DNA of 64,000 bases. Source: an uncultured Flavobacteriaceae bacterium. Its GTDB lineage: Bacteria > Bacteroidota > Bacteroidia > Flavobacteriales > Flavobacteriaceae. The position numbers and the translations under genes were made by a program. Positions within the stretch are counted from its first letter, which is position 1. Every line of letters begins with the position of its first letter. The stretch spans positions 496,001-560,000 of the forward strand of contig CANMSH010000003.1 in assembly GCA_947500525.1 (NCBI GenBank), written 5' to 3'. Shown piece by piece: positions 1-8,314 of this stretch. Under the pieces are notes generated by a model that was given only the letters and a program-made list of their open reading frames with translations, was not told the origin of the DNA and ran no database searches.

Positions 1-1364
1 TTAACCACCTCAAAAGAAGCTTCATCTTTCTGCTGTGCTGGTCGTTTTGAGGCATCACGTAATTCTCGTTTTGATAATTGAGCTAGTTCACTAAACAACA
101 CCTTTTCAGAAATATCCATAATGCGCGAACATTCTTGCACATAGATTTCTCGTTGAATATTGTTGGGTATTTTCGAAATGCTCACTACAATATCGCGTAT
201 CAATGCTGCTTTCTTAACTGGATCATTTTGCGCTTCATCCATAAGCAAGGATACTTTAAACTGAATAAAGTCTTGCGCATGTTCTTTTAGATAGGTTTGT
301 AATTCTTCTAAGGAATGGTTTTTAGCAAAGCTATCAGGATCTTCTCCCTCAGGGAATGCCACTACCTTCACATTCATTCCTTGCTCGAGAATCAAGTCTA
401 TCCCTCGAATAGAGGCTCTAATACCTGCAGCATCACCATCAAACAATACTGTAATATTTTGTGTCAATCGGTTGACCAAACGTATCTGATCAGAAGTTAA
501 CGCTGTACCAGAAGAAGCCACAACATTTTTAATACCAGTTTGATAAAAAGAAATCACATCGGTATATCCTTCAACTAAATAACAGTTATCTTCTTTGGCG
601 ATGGTTTGTTTTGCATGATAAATACCATAAAGTACTTTACTTTTATGATAAATTTCACTCTCGGGAGAATTTAAATATTTGGCTGCTTTCGCTTCAGAAG
701 AAAGAATACGTCCCCCAAAACCAAGCACTCTACCTGACATACTATGAATAGGAAACAAGACCCGTCCGCGAAAGCGATCAAATTGCTTGTTCTCTTTAAC
801 AATCGTAAGTCCGGTTTTCTCTAAAAATTCTAGCTGATAACCTTTCTTTATAGCCGTATCGGTAAAGGCGCTCCAGTCATCCAACCCATAACCTAGCTCA
901 AAGGTCTCTATCGTTTCGTTGGTAAAACCGCGCTCCTTAAAATAAGACAAGCCAATGGCTTTTCCTTTTTGTGTATTAAGTAAAATATCGTGAAAATAGT
1001 TACGCGCATATTCAGAAACGAGATACATGCTTTCGCGCTCATTCTGTTGTTCTTTTTGTTCATCAGACTGCTCCGTTTCTTCAATTTCTATATTGTACTT
1101 TTTCGCGAGATAGCGAATCGCTTCAGGATATGAATAGTGCTCATGCTCCATTAAAAAGGAAATCGCGTTTCCTCCTTTACCAGTACTAAAATCTTTCCAT
1201 ATTTGTTTTACGGGAGACACCATAAATGATGGTGACTTTTCATCAGCGAATGGGCTAAGTCCTTTGAAGTTACTTCCTGCTTTCTTTAGTTGTACAAAAT
1301 CACCGATAACTTCTTCGACACGAGCCGTATCAAAAACCTTGTCTATGGTGTTTTTGGAAATCAT
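1..1364 (-). CDS. dnaG: DNA primase DnaG, C-terminus beyond window edge
   Basis: DnaG makes the RNA primers for Okazaki fragments at the replication fork. Read from the ATG at 1364, 454 residues are visible and the frame is still open at base 1, so the helicase-binding end is missing. The TOPRIM catalytic core shows EGYTD at residues 265-269, DGDAAG at 309-314 and DPD at 342-344. The N-terminal zinc-ribbon fold is recognisable at about 30-75 (FKGLSPFADEKSPSF, then GKGGN), but the positions that hold Cys-His-Cys-Cys in E. coli are Ser37, Ala40, Asp58 and Thr61, so no zinc site is left. The start lies 6 bases after the clpX stop, suggesting co-transcription with clpP-clpX. Confidence 0.97.
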   Translation of the reverse strand, partial: MISKNTIDKVFDTARVEEVIGDFVQLKKAGSNFKGLSPFADEKSPSFMVSPVKQIWKDFSTGKGGNAISFLMEHEHYSYPEAIRYLAKKYNIEIEETEQSDEQKEQQNERESMYLVSEYARNYFHDILLNTQKGKAIGLSYFKERGFTNETIETFELGYGLDDWSAFTDTAIKKGYQLEFLEKTGLTIVKENKQFDRFRGRVLFPIHSMSGRVLGFGGRILSSEAKAAKYLNSPESEIYHKSKVLYGIYHAKQTIAKEDNCYLVEGYTDVISFYQTGIKNVVASSGTALTSDQIRLVNRLTQNITVLFDGDAAGIRASIRGIDLILEQGMNVKVVAFPEGEDPDSFAKNHSLEELQTYLKEHAQDFIQFKVSLLMDEAQNDPVKKAALIRDIVVSISKIPNNIQREIYVQECSRIMDISEKVLFSELAQLSKRELRDASKRPAQQKDEASFEVV

Positions 1365-1370
1365 AGTAAT

Positions 1371-2612
1371 TTATGATACCGCTTTTAACTTACTTAATGT
1401 TGATTTAGTGAGTTTGCTTTCGGCATATTTTTTAGTAACCTTCAATACTTTTTCATCGCTTCCTGGTAACTCGAACATTGCATCGGTTAGAATGGCTTCA
1501 CATAAAGATCGTAGCCCTCGGGCACCCAACTTATATTCTACCGCTTTCTCTACAATATAATTCAGCGCTTTTTCATCAATATCAAATTTGATATCATCCA
1601 TACCAAACAGTTTATCATACTGCTTCATGATGGCGTTTTTAGGCTCCGTTAAGATAGCTCGAAGTGTACCCGCATCTAACGGATTCATATAGGTTAATAC
1701 TGGTAAACGGCCAATAATTTCAGGAATCAATCCAAAATCTTTTAAGTCTTTTGGAACAATATATTGCAATAAATTATCTTCGTCTACCCGTTCTTCATTC
1801 TTAGAAGCACTATATCCTACAGCTTGCATATTTAAGCGCTTGCTAATTACTCTATCGATACCGTCAAAAGCTCCACCTGCAATAAACAAAATATTACGAG
1901 TATCAACTTCTACAAATTTCTGATCAGGATGCTTTCTACCACCTTTTGGCGGCACATTTACTACCGTTCCTTCAAGTAATTTCAATAAGGCTTGCTGTAC
2001 ACCTTCGCCTGAGACATCGCGCGTAATAGACGGATTATCACCTTTTCTTGCAATTTTGTCTATTTCATCTATAAAAACAATTCCTTTTTCGGCTTTTTGT
2101 GTATTGTAGTCAGCAGCTTGTAATAAGCGCGTCAAAATAGTTTCTACATCTTCACCAACATATCCTGCCTCTGTTAAAACGGTAGCATCTACAATTGCAA
2201 AAGGCACGTTTAACATTCTAGCAATTGTACGAGCTAACAATGTTTTACCTGTACCTGTTTCACCAACGAGCATGATATTACTTTTCTCTATTTCAATATC
2301 ATCGTCATTTTTAGATGGTTTTTGTAATAAACGTTTGTAGTGATTGTAAACAGCAACAGCCATGACTTTTTTAGCTTGGTGTTGACCAATAATATACTCG
2401 TCTAAAAAAGATTTTATTTCTTGCGGCTTTTTTAATATCAGTTCTCCTGAAAGTCCTTCCGCCTTGGTCTCTGTAATTTCTTCAATAACAATACCATGGG
2501 CTTGTTCAATACATCGATCACATATATGCGCATCTAAACCAGCTATCAACAAATTTGTTTCTGGTTTTTTACGCGCACAAAATGAGCATTCTAATTCTTC
2601 TTTCTTTGCCAT
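1371..2612 (-). CDS. clpX: ATP-dependent Clp protease ATP-binding subunit ClpX
   Basis: ClpX is the hexameric AAA+ unfoldase that feeds tagged proteins into ClpP. The 413-residue protein has a normal family length. An N-terminal zinc-binding domain shows C9-x2-C12 and C31-x2-C34, Walker A GETGTGKT is at 117-124, the pore loop GYVGED is near 151-155, and Walker B VFIDEID is at 179-185. The C-terminal small domain ends with the usual LGARGLRS segment and a lysine-rich tail. It lies 46 bases downstream of clpP on the same strand and just upstream of dnaG. Trigger factor, which often neighbours clpP-clpX in related bacteria, is instead about 23 kb away. Confidence 0.98.
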   Translation of the reverse strand: MAKKEELECSFCARKKPETNLLIAGLDAHICDRCIEQAHGIVIEEITETKAEGLSGELILKKPQEIKSFLDEYIIGQHQAKKVMAVAVYNHYKRLLQKPSKNDDDIEIEKSNIMLVGETGTGKTLLARTIARMLNVPFAIVDATVLTEAGYVGEDVETILTRLLQAADYNTQKAEKGIVFIDEIDKIARKGDNPSITRDVSGEGVQQALLKLLEGTVVNVPPKGGRKHPDQKFVEVDTRNILFIAGGAFDGIDRVISKRLNMQAVGYSASKNEERVDEDNLLQYIVPKDLKDFGLIPEIIGRLPVLTYMNPLDAGTLRAILTEPKNAIMKQYDKLFGMDDIKFDIDEKALNYIVEKAVEYKLGARGLRSLCEAILTDAMFELPGSDEKVLKVTKKYAESKLTKSTLSKLKAVS

Positions 2613-2658
2613 ATTCTTCTTCTAAATGTAGATATTAAACTAAATAAGCCTCATTTTA

Positions 2659-3336
2659 TTATTTCTCTCTCGTCAAAACTTCATCAATCATACCATATTT
2701 TTTGGCTTCATCGGCTTTCATCCAATAATCTCTATCAGAATCGTCACTTACTTTTTCTTTTGTTTGACCTGAGTGTTTTGCTATTATTTCATACAACTCA
2801 TCTTTTAATTTCAAAATTTCACGAGTTGTAATTTCAATATCCGATGCCTGTCCTTGCGCTCCACCTAACGGTTGGTGAATCATTACTCTCGAATGTGGCA
2901 AAGCTGATCTTTTCCCTTTTTGACCAGCACACATTAACACTGCTCCCATCGAAGCGGCCATTCCGGTACAAATAGTAGCTACATCTGGTTTTATAAACTG
3001 CATAGTATCGTAAATACCCAGCCCTGCATATACTCCTCCACCGGGAGAGTTTATATAAATTGAAATATCTTTTGATGCATCTACACTTTCTAAAAACAGT
3101 AATTGTGCTTGCACAATATTCGCCACGTAATCATCAATACCTGTTCCCAAAAAAATGATACGATCCATCATTAATCGAGAAAAAACATCAAAAACGGCAA
3201 TATTCATTTGACGTTCCTCGATGATATTTGGTGTCAATCCAACAGGATACATTGCACTAATCATTTTATCATAGTACATGCTATTAATTCCTTGATTTTT
3301 TATAGCGTATTTTTTAAATTCTTCTCCGTAATTCAT
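2659..3336 (-). CDS. clpP: ATP-dependent Clp protease proteolytic subunit ClpP
   Basis: ClpP is the tetradecameric serine protease that degrades substrates unfolded by ClpX. The catalytic triad is visible: Ser129 in GMAASMGA, His154 in MIHQPLGG, and Asp203 in the DRDYWM segment. At 225 residues it is slightly longer than the E. coli protein because of an N-terminal extension of about 30 residues, part of which may be processed. It heads the clpP-clpX-dnaG run. A TATATTTA element, one base off the TAnnTTTG consensus, lies upstream on the minus strand near 3364-3371 and could be its promoter. Confidence 0.98.
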   Translation of the reverse strand: MNYGEEFKKYAIKNQGINSMYYDKMISAMYPVGLTPNIIEERQMNIAVFDVFSRLMMDRIIFLGTGIDDYVANIVQAQLLFLESVDASKDISIYINSPGGGVYAGLGIYDTMQFIKPDVATICTGMAASMGAVLMCAGQKGKRSALPHSRVMIHQPLGGAQGQASDIEITTREILKLKDELYEIIAKHSGQTKEKVSDDSDRDYWMKADEAKKYGMIDEVLTREK

Positions 3337-3440
3337 GTAAGTGTTTTTTAATGTAATATCTGGTAAATATACTAATTAATTAGATTGAATATAATTAGAT
3401 TAAAAAGTAGTAATCTGATCTAATTTTTAGTCTAAATCAT

Positions 3441-3469
3441 AAAAAAAGCCCTCATAAATTGAGAGCTTT
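3441..3469 (-). terminator. Rho-independent terminator after rpmF
   Basis: On the minus strand AAAGCTCTC and GAGGGCTTT pair across a short loop and are followed by a run of T. It lies just downstream of the rpmF stop and separates the DUF177-rpmF transcript from clpP. Confidence 0.8.
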
Positions 3470-3492
3470 ATAATTTTTAATACAAGAAATGA

Positions 3493-3687
3493 TTAGGCAA
3501 CAGTTTCGCTGTTATCAATAATCACTTGACCTCGGTAGTATAATTTACCTTCGTGCCAGTGTGCTCTATGATACAAATGAGACTCTCCAGTTGTTGGATC
3601 TACAGCAATTTGAGGTGTACTCGCTTTATAATGAGTTCTTCTCTTATCTCTTCTTTGTTTTGATATTTTTCTTTTAGGATGTGCCAT
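3493..3687 (-). CDS. rpmF: 50S ribosomal protein L32
   Basis: L32 is a small basic protein of the large ribosomal subunit. The 64-residue sequence begins [17 protein letters not shown], the family hallmark, and keeps HYKA and the central LYHRAHW segment. This version has no cysteines, so it is the zinc-independent type. It starts 2 bases after the stop of the DUF177 gene, the conserved bacterial pair, and ends at a strong terminator. Confidence 0.98.
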   Translation of the reverse strand: MAHPKRKISKQRRDKRRTHYKASTPQIAVDPTTGESHLYHRAHWHEGKLYYRGQVIIDNSETVA

Positions 3688-3689
3688 CT

Positions 3690-4220
3690 TTATTCTTTTT
3701 TATCTGTTAACAGGTCTTTTAATTTAGACCATCTAGGATCTGTATCCTTATTTTCTGTTGTTTCTTTCGGTTTTAATTCTTCTAACTTATCAAGTATATC
3801 TGATTGTAATGTACCATCTTCAATACCGGGATGTACTTTTTTTACTGGAACCGCTAACACAATCATTTCGTAAATGAATTGTGCTACATCCAATTGAAAT
3901 TCACTGTGTGGAATGATCAAAATATCTTCATTATCATTATTAAATTCGTTTCCAAATTTAACCACTAAATCAAGTGATGTATCTAGAGATTCTTTATAAT
4001 GTTCACTCGTAACATCACACATAACCTCAATTTCACCTACTGCACTAAAATTCAATTCTAGTAAGGTACTTTTCTTAAAAAAATCTAAGTGAACATTAAT
4101 TGTTGCACCTAAAATTTCGTCATATGTATAAGTTTCAAAGAACTTGTTATTAATAACATAATCAAACTGATGTTTTCCTTCTTTTAATCCTACAAAAGGA
4201 ACAATATACGTTTTATCCAT
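3690..4220 (-). CDS. DUF177 (YceD-like) protein upstream of rpmF
   Basis: This 176-residue protein belongs to the DUF177/YceD group, recognised by its position immediately before rpmF and by the central segment with CDVTSE and the FGNEF...[18 protein letters not shown] portion. In proteobacteria and plants, relatives influence 23S rRNA accumulation, so a role in ribosome assembly is likely. There is no signal peptide or membrane segment, and the C-terminal 30 residues are charged. It is probably transcribed with rpmF from the promoter-like element at 4247-4254. Confidence 0.85.
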   Translation of the reverse strand: MDKTYIVPFVGLKEGKHQFDYVINNKFFETYTYDEILGATINVHLDFFKKSTLLELNFSAVGEIEVMCDVTSEHYKESLDTSLDLVVKFGNEFNNDNEDILIIPHSEFQLDVAQFIYEMIVLAVPVKKVHPGIEDGTLQSDILDKLEELKPKETTENKDTDPRWSKLKDLLTDKKE

Positions 4221-4246
4221 TTTCCTGCAACATCAATTTGAGCGCG

Positions 4247-4254
4247 CAAAGATA
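4247..4254 (-). promoter_or_regulatory. Bacteroidota-type -7 element for DUF177-rpmF
   Basis: CAAAGATA on the plus strand reads TATCTTTG on the minus strand, matching TAnnTTTG, 27 bases before the DUF177 start. No clear TTTG -33 element is seen at the expected distance. Confidence 0.45.
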
Positions 4255-4283
4255 GAAAATAATTATAAAATCAACTAAAAAAA

Positions 4284-5333
4284 TTAACTTTTTACCACCT
4301 TTTTTCTTTGCAATTTGTTTTCTGACAGTTCAATATGATTACTTCGCGCCTTAAATATTTTTATTGCCGAAAATAATGCTTCTTTAAATGAGCTATGGTT
4401 CGCTTTGTTTTGACCTGCAATTTCGTAGGCCGTACCATGATCAGGCGAGGTTCTAATCGCATTCAATCCAGCTGTAAAATTGACTCCTTTTCCAAATGCT
4501 AATGTTTTAAAAGGCCCTAATCCTTGGTCATGATACATAGCCAATACAGCATCAAATCCTTTATATGCTTCTGATCCAAAAAAACTATCCGCTGCATAAG
4601 GACCATAAACCAATTTGCCATTTTCTTGAATACCGGCAAGAGTTGGTCTTATAATTTCGTCATCTTCTTTACCAATAACACCATTATCACCACAATGAGG
4701 ATTTAGACCTAAAACTGCAATTTTGGGTTTTACAATACCAAAATCTTGAATCAATGAGCGATACATTACCGCAACTTTCTTTTCAATTAGCTCTTTTGTA
4801 ATTTTTTCACTAATCTCAGTAACAGGTATATGTCCTGTTATCAAACCAATTCTAATCTCATCAGTCATCAAAATCATGAGACTATCACCTTCTAATTGAG
4901 ATTCTAGATATTCGGTATGACCTTTAAAGTTAAACTTATCAGACTGAATATTATGCTTGTTAATAGGAGCTGTGACCAAAACATCGATATCTTTATTCTG
5001 TAATGCCTTTGTAGCAGCCTGTAAAGATTGAAACGCAAACTCTCCAGCATCTGGAGTTTCCTTACCTAAGTCAATCGGTATATTTTTATCAGAAATAGAA
5101 ATGGCATTCAGTTTCTTCGGCACTGCTCTTTCTATCTTGTTTATGGCATTAACTTGAACTTTTAGATTCATTACCTTTCCATGCACACTAAGGATTTTTG
5201 AAGAGCAAAACAGTATTGGGATACAAAAGTCGAACATTCTAGCATCCTCGAACGTTTTAAGAATAATTTCAATTCCTATTCCATTAATATCTCCAACTGA
5301 AATTCCTACTTTTATTTTTTCATTTTTCTTCAT
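4284..5333 (-). CDS. pdxA: 4-hydroxythreonine-4-phosphate dehydrogenase
   Basis: PdxA oxidises 4-phosphohydroxy-L-threonine in the DXP-dependent route to pyridoxal phosphate; its product is used by PdxJ, encoded at 28986-29699 in this window. The 349-residue protein shows the N-terminal VGISVGDINGIGIEI, the TAPINKHN segment, GHTEYLE with a metal-binding histidine, LNPHCGDNG, and AMYHDQGLGPFK with a second metal histidine, then a C-terminal TSPDHGTAYEIAG. Length is normal for the family. It is divergent from ribE and has its own upstream region of 145 bases. Confidence 0.97.
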   Translation of the reverse strand: MKKNEKIKVGISVGDINGIGIEIILKTFEDARMFDFCIPILFCSSKILSVHGKVMNLKVQVNAINKIERAVPKKLNAISISDKNIPIDLGKETPDAGEFAFQSLQAATKALQNKDIDVLVTAPINKHNIQSDKFNFKGHTEYLESQLEGDSLMILMTDEIRIGLITGHIPVTEISEKITKELIEKKVAVMYRSLIQDFGIVKPKIAVLGLNPHCGDNGVIGKEDDEIIRPTLAGIQENGKLVYGPYAADSFFGSEAYKGFDAVLAMYHDQGLGPFKTLAFGKGVNFTAGLNAIRTSPDHGTAYEIAGQNKANHSSFKEALFSAIKIFKARSNHIELSENKLQRKKVVKS

Positions 5334-5478
5334 CTAGCTCTGCTATTATTCCTATTTTTGAAAATGAAAATCAACCAAAACGTTGACTTTTATTTAGTGA
5401 GACGAAAGTAAAAAAAATTATGCTACTAATTAAGTTTAAATTCTTTTTTAGTAAAGCTAGAATTTCTAAAACAACATT

Positions 5479-6063
5479 ATGTTTACCGGAATTATCGAGG
5501 ACGTTGCCATTGTAGAAACATTAAAAAAAGAAGGTAGTAATCTTCACATATCAATTAAAAGCAGTATCACTTCTGAGTTAAAAATAGATCAAAGTGTGGC
5601 GCACAACGGTGTTTGCCTTACTGTGGTTAAAATTGATGGAGATATTTATAGAGTTACAGCAATTGAAGAAACTTTAGAAAAAACCAATCTTCATACAATA
5701 AAAGCCGGTGACATTGTAAATATTGAACGAGCAATGAAGTTAGGAGATCGATTAGACGGGCATATTGTTCAGGGTCATGTTGATCAAATAGGCACATGTA
5801 TTCAAAAAGAAGAAAAAGATGGTAGTTGGGTATTCACGTTCGAATATGACAGCAACCACAAGAATATTACAATAGAAAAAGGTTCTATCACTATTAATGG
5901 CGTTAGTCTAACTGTTGTTAACTCGAAAATCAATACATTCAGTGTTGCTATTATACCTTATACTTACGAAAACACTAATTTTAAAAATACTCAGAAGGGG
6001 ACTGTCGTAAATTTAGAATTTGATGTAATTGGAAAGTATGTTGCTCGACTAACTAACGTATAA
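5479..6063 (+). CDS. ribE: Riboflavin synthase (alpha subunit type)
   Basis: Riboflavin synthase dismutates two molecules of 6,7-dimethyl-8-ribityllumazine to give riboflavin. The 194-residue protein has the usual tandem duplication: an N-terminal lumazine-binding repeat beginning MFTGIIEDVA and a second beginning DGHIVQGHVDQIG near residue 95. NGVCLTV (first repeat) and NGVSLTV (second repeat) are the matching substrate-pocket segments. It is monocistronic: divergent from pdxA and convergent with the small gene downstream, 11 bases away. Confidence 0.97.
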   Translation: MFTGIIEDVAIVETLKKEGSNLHISIKSSITSELKIDQSVAHNGVCLTVVKIDGDIYRVTAIEETLEKTNLHTIKAGDIVNIERAMKLGDRLDGHIVQGHVDQIGTCIQKEEKDGSWVFTFEYDSNHKNITIEKGSITINGVSLTVVNSKINTFSVAIIPYTYENTNFKNTQKGTVVNLEFDVIGKYVARLTNV

Positions 6064-6074
6064 ACTTAAATTTT

Positions 6075-6290
6075 TTACTCGCGGAATTTTTTAATCCCAT
6101 AGGCTACACCTGCCGATAAGAGAAGAACAATTCCTGCACCACCACCGATGGGTCCAGAAGGAGGACACGGCACTCCACCACCAGGTCCAGGAGGGCCATC
6201 ATTACAATCACCACTTTGCTGCGCATACATTTCACTTGACACTAAAAATAGTGAAATAAATAGTATTAACAATGAATATTTTTTAAACAT
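6075..6290 (-). CDS. Small secreted protein with C-terminal sorting-like tail
   Basis: From the ATG at 6290 (preceded by GGGGA; an upstream ATG at 6344 is less likely) the product has 71 residues. It has an N-terminal signal peptide ending near MYAQQ, a short proline/glycine-rich middle (PPGPGGG, PCPP), then GPIGGGAG, a hydrophobic segment, and a basic KKFRE end. The arrangement of a proline-glycine motif, one membrane span and basic residues resembles the PID-CTERM class of Bacteroidota protein-sorting tails, with Gly where the class has Asp. Function is unknown; it is probably an envelope protein. Confidence 0.7.
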   Translation of the reverse strand: MFKKYSLLILFISLFLVSSEMYAQQSGDCNDGPPGPGGGVPCPPSGPIGGGAGIVLLLSAGVAYGIKKFRE

Positions 6291-6444
6291 AAAACTTTCC
6301 CCTTTTACAAAATAGCTAACGCCTAATTGTCTAATTAATTGCAAATATATAAATTCTTTTTTAGCTATAAACGTAAAAAATCTTTTTTTAGCACACCTTA
6401 CATCTTAAAGACATTAAAAAATGCCTTAAAAATTGACAATCTAG

Positions 6445-6518
6445 TGGACCCAGAAGGGCTCGAACCTTCGACCCCCTGATTATGAGTCAGGTGCTCTAAC
6501 CAACTGAGCTATGGGTCC
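6445..6518 (-). tRNA. tRNA-Met (anticodon CAT)
   Basis: The minus strand folds into a cloverleaf of 74 bases. The acceptor stem is GGACCCA/TGGGTCC, the D-arm contains AGCTCAGTTGG, the anticodon stem CCTGA/TCAGG carries loop CTCATAA with CAT, and the T-arm is GAAGG/CCTTC. The 3' CCA is not encoded. The overall sequence resembles elongator tRNA-Met; a lysidine-modified tRNA-Ile2 also carries CAT and is not strictly excluded. Confidence 0.95.
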
Positions 6519-6596
6519 AATTTGACTTAAAAAAATCGGAGTGCAATATTACCAAATATTTATTTGACCTACAATTTTTTATTCGAAAAATATAAA

Positions 6597-7562
6597 TCAA
6601 ATCTTTCTGTCCATAAGCATCGTTCCAAAATCAACTAAAATAGCTTTACCGTTTTCATGAATATTGAGTTCAGCACAGTTGTCAAATGCCTTCTTAGTAA
6701 AATGTTCAATTTCTGCCTTAATAAGCCTTGGTACTTTATATTTTTCAAACAAATGAATTACTTCTTGCACCTTAGTCTCTTCATTAGATTTTATGCTATA
6801 TAAAGTAGTTAACCTATTTTTATCATTGTCATTTGCCAAGGACAATGTTTTAAGATACATCCATGTTTTTTTATTCTCAATAATGTCACCAGCATGTTTT
6901 TTCCCAAAATCAGCTTTTCCAAACACATCTAAATAGTCATCTTGTAATTGAAAAGCTATCCCCAAATTTACTCCATAATCATAGATTTTCTGAGCTTCCA
7001 TAGCACTTACATTCGCAATTAATGCTCCCATTTTTAAAGACGCCGCAACTAACACAGCGGTTTTAAATGCAATCATTTTAAGGTATTCGGGTATTGTAAC
7101 ATTATTTCTTGTCTCAAAATCAATGTCTAATTGTTGACCTTCACAAACTTTTAAAGCCGTATCATTAAACAAGGTCATGAGTTTCTTATACAAGGCATCA
7201 TCATACGATTCAAATAATTGATTCGCCAATACCAACATAGCATCACCAGACAAAATGCCTGTATTTAAATTCCATTTTTCGTGTACTGTAGTCTTCCCTC
7301 TTCTTAATGACGCATTATCCATAATATCATCATGTACTAACGAAAAATTGTGAAACATTTCGATGGCCAAAGCAGCATCTAGTGCATTCTTATGATCTCC
7401 TTTAAATAAATCACAACTCATTAGCATCAACACTGGACGTAGACGTTTACCTCCTAAATTCATTATATAAACTATGGGATCATATAATCCTTTCGGTTCG
7501 GGGGCATTTACTTTTTCAGATAAGTGATTTAAGAATGTCTTTTTGTAATCTTCAATATTCAA
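6597..7562 (-). CDS. Polyprenyl (farnesyl/geranylgeranyl-type) diphosphate synthase
   Basis: This is a trans-isoprenyl diphosphate synthase that condenses isopentenyl diphosphate with allylic diphosphates for quinone and carrier-lipid precursors. The 321-residue protein shows the GGKRLRPVL entry motif near residue 33, the first aspartate-rich motif DDIMD near 79-83 followed by RRGKTTVH, and the second DDYLD near 203. Chain length cannot be read reliably from the sequence. It is divergent from the TetR gene and apparently monocistronic. Confidence 0.92.
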   Translation of the reverse strand: MNIEDYKKTFLNHLSEKVNAPEPKGLYDPIVYIMNLGGKRLRPVLMLMSCDLFKGDHKNALDAALAIEMFHNFSLVHDDIMDNASLRRGKTTVHEKWNLNTGILSGDAMLVLANQLFESYDDALYKKLMTLFNDTALKVCEGQQLDIDFETRNNVTIPEYLKMIAFKTAVLVAASLKMGALIANVSAMEAQKIYDYGVNLGIAFQLQDDYLDVFGKADFGKKHAGDIIENKKTWMYLKTLSLANDNDKNRLTTLYSIKSNEETKVQEVIHLFEKYKVPRLIKAEIEHFTKKAFDNCAELNIHENGKAILVDFGTMLMDRKI

Positions 7563-7665
7563 TGTATGGATTTTTGGTAAAAATAATGTTTTACCAATTA
7601 TTCTAAAGGTCTTTTAAGCAAAAATTAACAATATGTTAAATTTATCTAAAACGAAGGAAACTTTT

Positions 7666-7695
7666 TTTGTGTTTAAAGTTTCCGATGTATATTTG
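7666..7695 (+). promoter_or_regulatory. Promoter for the TetR-efflux operon
   Basis: TTTG at 7666-7669 and TATATTTG at 7688-7695 are separated by 18 bases, a good match to the Bacteroidota -33/-7 pattern. The -7 element ends only 10 bases before the ATG at 7706, so the transcript would have almost no leader. Confidence 0.65.
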
Positions 7696-7705
7696 TATCC
7701 AAATT

Positions 7706-8314
7706 ATGAAAGAAAAAATTATTTCAAAAGCTACAGAACTCTTTTTAACCTTGGGTTTTAAAAGTGTGACTATGGACGACATTGCTAGTGAAATGGGTAT
7801 ATCAAAAAAAACCATATACCAACATTTCCCTAACAAAAGTAAACTCGTTGAAGATGTAACTTTTAATCTGTTTAATATAATTTGTGACGATATAGATCAC
7901 GTCTGTGACAATTCTAACAACCCAATTGAAGAATTGTATGACATTAAAATGCTAGTGATGAATCATTTAAAAAATGAAAGAGCTTCTCCACAATATCAAT
8001 TAAAAAAATACTATCCGCGAATATATGAGCAATTAAAAGTTAAGCAATTCGAAGTAATGCATGAATCTGTTAAGGAGAGTTTGACAAAAGGGACCGAAAC
8101 CAATCTTTTTAGAAGTGATATTGATATCGATTTTATTGCGAGAATGTATTTCAATGGTATGTTAGGAATTAAAGATCGAACTATTTTTCCTCAACACTTA
8201 TTTACTGTTGAATATTTAATGGAGAGTTATCTTGAATATCACCTTAGAGCGATTGTAACTGAAAAAGGATTAGATATATTAAACAATTTTATAACCACAA
8301 ATCAATCATACTAA
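7706..8314 (+). CDS. TetR/AcrR family transcriptional regulator
   Basis: This one-domain repressor presumably controls the efflux operon that follows. The start at 7706 is chosen because the N-terminal helix-turn-helix begins there (KEKIISKATELF, then TMDDIASEMGISKKTIYQHF at about 26-45) and an upstream TTG-type extension would overlap the promoter. The C-terminal part (about 50-202) is the variable ligand-binding helical domain. Its stop overlaps the next start in TAATG, so it is translationally coupled to the TolC gene. The inducer is unknown. Confidence 0.92.
   Translation: MKEKIISKATELFLTLGFKSVTMDDIASEMGISKKTIYQHFPNKSKLVEDVTFNLFNIICDDIDHVCDNSNNPIEELYDIKMLVMNHLKNERASPQYQLKKYYPRIYEQLKVKQFEVMHESVKESLTKGTETNLFRSDIDIDFIARMYFNGMLGIKDRTIFPQHLFTVEYLMESYLEYHLRAIVTEKGLDILNNFITTNQSY

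Noticed and set aside
1264..1560. Plus-strand open frame across the dnaG-clpX junction
   Set aside because: Both opposite-strand genes are certain, and the frame has no coding features.
6445..6518. tRNA-Ile2 (lysidine) instead of tRNA-Met
   Set aside because: Anticodon CAT fits both, but the D-arm and anticodon-arm sequence resembles elongator tRNA-Met more closely; a modification assay or identity-element comparison would settle it.
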